From Nanobdellota archaeon (GTDB lineage Archaea; Nanobdellota; Nanobdellia; Parvarchaeales; Parvarchaeaceae): a stretch of 34,973 nt of DNA. Positions 31,373 to 34,973 of the stretch are shown piece by piece. The stretch covers positions 1-34,973 of the forward strand of contig JAKBJF010000008.1 of NCBI GenBank assembly GCA_021836125.1. The letters run 5' to 3'. The notes below the pieces were generated by a model, which saw nothing but the letters and a program-made list of their open reading frames with translations, searched no databases and had not been told where the DNA came from. Position 1 is the first letter of the stretch; every line of letters starts with the position of its first letter. A program made the translations under genes and the position numbers.

Positions 31373-32113
31373 ATGGGTTACAACATAATTGTGTGCATAA
31401 AGCAGATAGCTAACGATATAGAGATAGATCCTCAGACTAGAGAGCCGGTGTTTTCTGACACAAAATATAGGTTGGAAGACCTGAGCAGAAACGCGGTAGA
31501 AGAGGCAGTAAAAATAAAGGAAAAATACGGCGGCAAAGTAACTGGGATACTATTCGGCACCGAACAGTCAACCGTCGTAATGAAAGAAGCCATGGCTATG
31601 GGCGCGGATGAGGGTATAATAGTGAAGGGCTTTAAGGAAAATTCTCCCGATTTTACCGCAAAGGTTCTTGCAGAAAGGATAAAACGAATACAGTACGATA
31701 TTATAATTATCGGGTATGCATCAGCAGACAGTTATACAGCACAGGTGCCAGGTGCACTTTCGATTCTTCTCGGCATACCACTTTTAGGTAGCGCAATAAA
31801 AACCGAAATAGCCGATAATAAAGTAAGGATAACTAGAGAATCGGACGATTTCGACATAGTCGAATCCGCTAACATGCCATTGCTTGTATCGGTTACGCAG
31901 GAAGCAAACGAGCCGAGGTTGCCGTTATTAATACAAGTAATGGCGGCGGCAAAGAAACCTATGTCGATAGAGGAGACGGCACTTAAATATGATGGTATCG
32001 ACAAAATCATTGGAAATAAGGCCCCTGAGAGCGGAAGAAAACATATCATATATGAAGATGAGGGGAAAGGAATAGAAGAGATAGTCAAAATTATAAAGGG
32101 TGAAATTTCATGA
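31373..32113 (+). CDS. etfB: Electron transfer flavoprotein, beta subunit
   Basis: EtfB with EtfA forms the soluble FAD/AMP heterodimer that collects electrons from acyl-CoA dehydrogenases. The 246 residues contain NIIVCIKQIANDIEIDPQT at the start, EEAVKIKEKYGGKVTGILFG and the AMP-binding signature VTQEANEPRLPLLIQVMAAAKKP (about 185-207), as in the ETF-beta family. The ATG at 31373 is preferred over a TTG at 31361, because the TATA box centre is 27 bases before it. Its stop overlaps the start of etfA by four bases (ATGA), so the subunits are made together. No electron-bifurcating partner genes are seen, so ordinary, non-bifurcating ETF is likely. Confidence 0.95.
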   Translation: MGYNIIVCIKQIANDIEIDPQTREPVFSDTKYRLEDLSRNAVEEAVKIKEKYGGKVTGILFGTEQSTVVMKEAMAMGADEGIIVKGFKENSPDFTAKVLAERIKRIQYDIIIIGYASADSYTAQVPGALSILLGIPLLGSAIKTEIADNKVRITRESDDFDIVESANMPLLVSVTQEANEPRLPLLIQVMAAAKKPMSIEETALKYDGIDKIIGNKAPESGRKHIIYEDEGKGIEEIVKIIKGEIS

Positions 32114-33003
32114 AAGCTCTATTGTTCTCCGACAGGCCACTGGTAACCGCCCAGATGTCATCATTGCTGTGTGATTATTTTGAGATTGGTTTTATGGCAT
32201 ATTCAAAGGACTACGAAAGTCTCAAGGACTTTGGTGCAAAGGAAATAATCGTTATAAACGGAGAATACTCGCCTGCAGAGAGTTTAGCACGCGAGATAGT
32301 TTCGTACATGAAAGAATATGACTATATATTCATAGGCGCAACTGTTCTCGGCCGTGAAGTAGGAGCAATGGCTGCGGCAATATCAGGCGCAGAAATGAAA
32401 TCCGAAATAATAGAGTTCGGAATAAAAGATGGAAAAACCACGACGAAAAGACTTTATTACGGAGGCAAAACGGTATTAGAAGAAGAATCAAACGCAAAGG
32501 TATTCACCGTATCACAGGGTTTGAAGGAAACTAAAAAGATTGAATCTTCCCCAAAAAAAAATGAAATTGAACTAAAAACAAAATCTTCTGTAGAACTTGG
32601 AGAAAAAATACAGAAAGCTACTACCTCTACAGACATAACCAAAGCGGATATAATAGTAAGTATAGGACGCGGTCTGAGCAAGAAAGAGGATTTATCTATA
32701 ATAACCGATTTCGCTAGTGTAATGCACGCTGAGCTTGCTGGTTCCAGACCCATCTGCGCTGACTACCATTGGCTAGAAGAAGAAAGACAAGTAGGCCTAT
32801 CCGGTAAAAAAGTAAATCCAAAACTTTACATAGCGATAGGCATATCCGGACAGATACAGCACATTGCTGGCATGCGCGGTTCCAAAACAGTGATAGCGAT
32901 AAATAAGGATAAGAGTGCGCCTATATTTTCTGAATGCGATTACGGCATCGTCGGCGACCTTTATAATATTGTTCCAAAGCTTACGAAAATCCTTAGGGGC
33001 TGA
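32110..33003 (+). CDS. etfA: Electron transfer flavoprotein, alpha subunit
   Basis: The 297-residue protein ends with the ETF-alpha FAD domain: IVSIGRGLSKKEDLSII, SRPICADYHWLEEERQVGLSGKKVNPKLYIAIGISG and QIQHIAGMRGSKTVIAINKDKSAPIFSECDYGIVGDL, where the family has GISGAIQH..G......AIN.D..APIF..aDygivgD. The N-terminal part pairs with EtfB. It holds the redox FAD. It overlaps etfB by four bases. Its stop is one base from the end of the convergent etfD-like gene (33005), so the ETF and its likely membrane acceptor are physical neighbours. Confidence 0.95.
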   Translation: MKALLFSDRPLVTAQMSSLLCDYFEIGFMAYSKDYESLKDFGAKEIIVINGEYSPAESLAREIVSYMKEYDYIFIGATVLGREVGAMAAAISGAEMKSEIIEFGIKDGKTTTKRLYYGGKTVLEEESNAKVFTVSQGLKETKKIESSPKKNEIELKTKSSVELGEKIQKATTSTDITKADIIVSIGRGLSKKEDLSIITDFASVMHAELAGSRPICADYHWLEEERQVGLSGKKVNPKLYIAIGISGQIQHIAGMRGSKTVIAINKDKSAPIFSECDYGIVGDLYNIVPKLTKILRG

Positions 33004-33004
33004 C

Positions 33005-34837
33005 TTAGTTGCCTTTCTTTTCTAATGATGCCAGCAAAACTTCGGATATATCTGTCACTTTTTCGTCTTTTCCTTGCACGCTCACGGCATCGCTTAGCAT
33101 ATTGTTGCAGAACGGGCACATTGTCACCACGTTCTTAGCACCGGTATCGGAAAGCTGGTCCGATCTCTCATGGCTTATCCTTTTCTTTTCCGGCACTTTG
33201 TACCAGTAATTCGCACCGCCGGCCCCGCAACAAAATGTTTCCTTTCCATGATTCTGCGGTTCTGAAACCTTTCCTGCAGATTTTAGGAGCGACCTTTGTG
33301 GCTGTATAACATCATTGTATCTTGATAGATAACACGGATCGTGTATTGCGAATTCTTCGCCAGTATTTTTGAATTTTAGTTTTCCGCTGTCATGCAATTC
33401 GTTAAGCAGCTCTACCTCATGGTAAACTTTCACATCATTCATCCACGGATCTAGTTTTCTGTAGTCGTTTGAAAACACATTACATCCGTGCGGGCACACA
33501 AGAAGCATTTTTTTAACGTTGTATTTCTTGAAAAGACCTATGTTTTTAAATGCAAAGTCCTGGAATAGCGCCTCCTCTCCAGCCCTTCTCGCAGGGTCTC
33601 CGCAACAGCTTTCTTCCCCGCCAAGTATGGCTACCTTGTCAAGTTCGCCGGCTTCCTTCAAAAGGGACAACATTGCAAGCACACTTTGTTTTGTCTTTGG
33701 GTCAAAGCTTGCCATACATCCTAGCCATAACAAGTATTCGAACGGTTTGCTGTCCCCGGCCCGCATTACACCGGTATCAAGGAGCCACTTGTTCCTGTCA
33801 GCATTCGACGATCCGAGGGAGTTTCTTTCCTGATATAGATTAGTTAGAAGCGCCGATTTATCTTTGTCCAGTTTGTTATTTTCGACCAGGTTTCTCCTTA
33901 GGTCATATATAACATCAAGATGTTTTACTTCTACCGGACAACTATTAACGCATGCTCCGCAAGTAGTGCATGACCACAATTCTTCTTCGTTTATTACATC
34001 AAGAGGGTTTGCATTTGGATTACCAGCGTTTTTTTGCAATGCCAGTTTCCTGATGAGCACGCGAGGAGAAAGCGGCCTTCCTGCAGCTGTGGCTGGACAT
34101 GACGACTCACATGCGCCTATCTCTACGCATGAATCCAACGAAGCCATTTCTAGACTGTTAAATTCGCTCAGCTTCCCGACGCCCATCTTTACGTTTTGCA
34201 TGTCTGAGCCGGAGCTCTGTAGCTCGCTGATGTTAAATGGCACGCGCATTTCAGAGATAGGTCTATCGAAATTGTTTAAGATATTCAAAGATGGTCTTAT
34301 GTAATAAAAGGCGACTATCAAGTTCCTTATCGTCGCTATTATGTTGCTTATGTAATCCAGATTCGGCATCCATTCTAGTAAAAGTTGTATTATAGTTAGG
34401 ATTATAACGGAAGCCAAAGAAATTTGCAGCACTTCGGATTTAGAAGAAAACTCCTTGTTGGTTTTTAGCTCCTCCTCCGTTCTTTTGCTTCTGACAATAT
34501 GCACCGCTTTCCATCCCAGAGTTATGGCTAGCCCTACCAAAAAAGGTGTGGAGATTACAAGCAGCACATACCTCACAATATATAATGAAGCAAAAAAGCC
34601 GGTTATTGATACTAAAAGTGACAGTAAAAGACCTCCAGCTATAACTGCGTCCATCCTACCTGCAGCTGAGCCCTTCAAGAATCTCAAAACTTCAAAACGC
34701 ACAAGATTGACTGCCCTTTTCACGCCGAATTTTAACTTCAGCTTTATTGACTGTATGACAAATGAGATTGAGATTATGATTATGCTCGATATAACGACGT
34801 AATAACTAATCGGTTGCAGAAGCGAATACGGGTTCAT
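33005..34837 (-). CDS. Membrane Fe-S oxidoreductase, ETF:quinone oxidoreductase type (EtfD-like)
   Basis: This 610-residue protein probably passes electrons from ETF to membrane quinone, as EtfD does in actinobacteria. The N-terminal 200 residues hold five or six helices. Then come two ferredoxin motifs: CVEIGACESSCP at 237-248, where the second Cys is Ile240, and a complete CTTCGACVNSCP. Two CCG (HdrB-like) domains follow, with CCGDPARRAGEE...CPHGC and HDPCYLSRYN...CCGAGG...CPFC. The C-x2-I-x2-C-x3-CP form is typical of [3Fe-4S] sites. The ATG at 34837 is chosen over 34888, because TTATAAAT centred near 34865 is 28 bases before it. It is convergent with etfA, one base apart. Confidence 0.9.
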   Translation of the reverse strand: MNPYSLLQPISYYVVISSIIIISISFVIQSIKLKLKFGVKRAVNLVRFEVLRFLKGSAAGRMDAVIAGGLLLSLLVSITGFFASLYIVRYVLLVISTPFLVGLAITLGWKAVHIVRSKRTEEELKTNKEFSSKSEVLQISLASVIILTIIQLLLEWMPNLDYISNIIATIRNLIVAFYYIRPSLNILNNFDRPISEMRVPFNISELQSSGSDMQNVKMGVGKLSEFNSLEMASLDSCVEIGACESSCPATAAGRPLSPRVLIRKLALQKNAGNPNANPLDVINEEELWSCTTCGACVNSCPVEVKHLDVIYDLRRNLVENNKLDKDKSALLTNLYQERNSLGSSNADRNKWLLDTGVMRAGDSKPFEYLLWLGCMASFDPKTKQSVLAMLSLLKEAGELDKVAILGGEESCCGDPARRAGEEALFQDFAFKNIGLFKKYNVKKMLLVCPHGCNVFSNDYRKLDPWMNDVKVYHEVELLNELHDSGKLKFKNTGEEFAIHDPCYLSRYNDVIQPQRSLLKSAGKVSEPQNHGKETFCCGAGGANYWYKVPEKKRISHERSDQLSDTGAKNVVTMCPFCNNMLSDAVSVQGKDEKVTDISEVLLASLEKKGN

Positions 34838-34973
34838 TAGAGAAATATAAAATTCGTAATATTTATAATGCGATACCTTAATAGACACAGTTTTTTATGC
34901 CCCTTTCGCGAAATTGTATACAGTAAAGTAGAATACCAGTGCAGAAAATCCTAGAAGGGCTCAGCTGCAGGTA
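34657..34973. repeat. 20-base inverted repeat ending at the window end
   Basis: The sequence at 34657-34676 (TACCTGCAGCTGAGCCCTTC), inside the etfD-like gene, occurs again as its exact reverse complement at 34954-34973, the last 20 bases of the window. The match stops inward of 34954 and cannot be followed past the end. The arms are 277 bases apart. It may be a fold-back chimera at a contig end or a real inverted repeat. Confidence 0.8.

Noticed and set aside
34904-34913. Palindrome TTTCGCGAAA near the window end.
   Set aside because: Ten bases is too short to stand on its own, and this stretch may be affected by the fold-back repeat at the window end.

Overview
The window reads as a chromosomal piece of a small-genome archaeon. 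TATA-like boxes lie about 25-33 bases before most start codons, which suggests leaderless transcripts. Isoleucine is often ATA, genes are packed tightly, and several secreted proteins are rich in N-x-S/T. One protein carries a class III (archaeal pilin type) signal with the QSSLEYMMTYGWA signature, common in DPANN archaea and in ARMAN/Micrarchaeota-like genomes in particular. My best guess is an aerobic, perhaps acidophilic, ARMAN-type archaeon; this is inference from gene style, not a marker-gene placement. No rRNA, tRNA, CRISPR array or insertion sequence was seen.

Layout. 1-2241: 5' end of a P-loop ATPase (cut by the window edge), a DUF488 protein and a 14-TM MFS exporter. 2242-3572: a structured intergenic stretch and two unknown genes diverging from one TATA box. 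3584-5443: a heme operon, hemA - chlorite-dismutase-like coproheme decarboxylase - ABM monooxygenase, with almost no spacing. 5522-7843: a DMT/EamA-type transporter, an unknown coiled-coil protein and a methyltransferase. 8177-14087: mainly envelope genes: a DUF4382 surface protein, a two-finger C2H2 protein, a class III pilin-type stalk fused to a seven-bladed YVTN propeller, an anchored glycoprotein-like protein, a 7-TM protein and a glycine-rich membrane protein. 14346-16118: a GH15 glucoamylase/trehalase. 16162-18335: genes of unknown function, including very small membrane proteins, with unusually clear Shine-Dalgarno sites; possibly accessory DNA. 18676-23220: a large secreted protein with three CWB2-like repeats, a CPA2 antiporter, a membrane-anchored FKBP and a DUF998 protein.

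23414-34837 is a fatty-acid beta-oxidation island. Acyl-CoA ligase activates the acid. An operon of SCP2, hydroxyacyl-CoA dehydrogenase/enoyl-CoA hydratase fusion, thiolase and two acyl-CoA dehydrogenases carries out the cycle. EtfB/EtfA take the electrons, and a membrane Fe-S oxidoreductase (EtfD-like) probably passes them to quinone. A hotdog thioesterase flanks the operon. The nearby heme genes fit a respiring cell.

Main points for a second look: the split PitA-like heme pair behind a shortened HemA; an acyl-CoA dehydrogenase without the usual catalytic Glu; an EtfD whose first Fe-S motif is C-x2-I-x2-C-x3-CP, as for a [3Fe-4S] cluster; the pilin-propeller fusion; a 20-base inverted repeat ending exactly at the last base of the window, which may be an assembly or amplification fold-back; and paired palindromes before the beta-oxidation operon.
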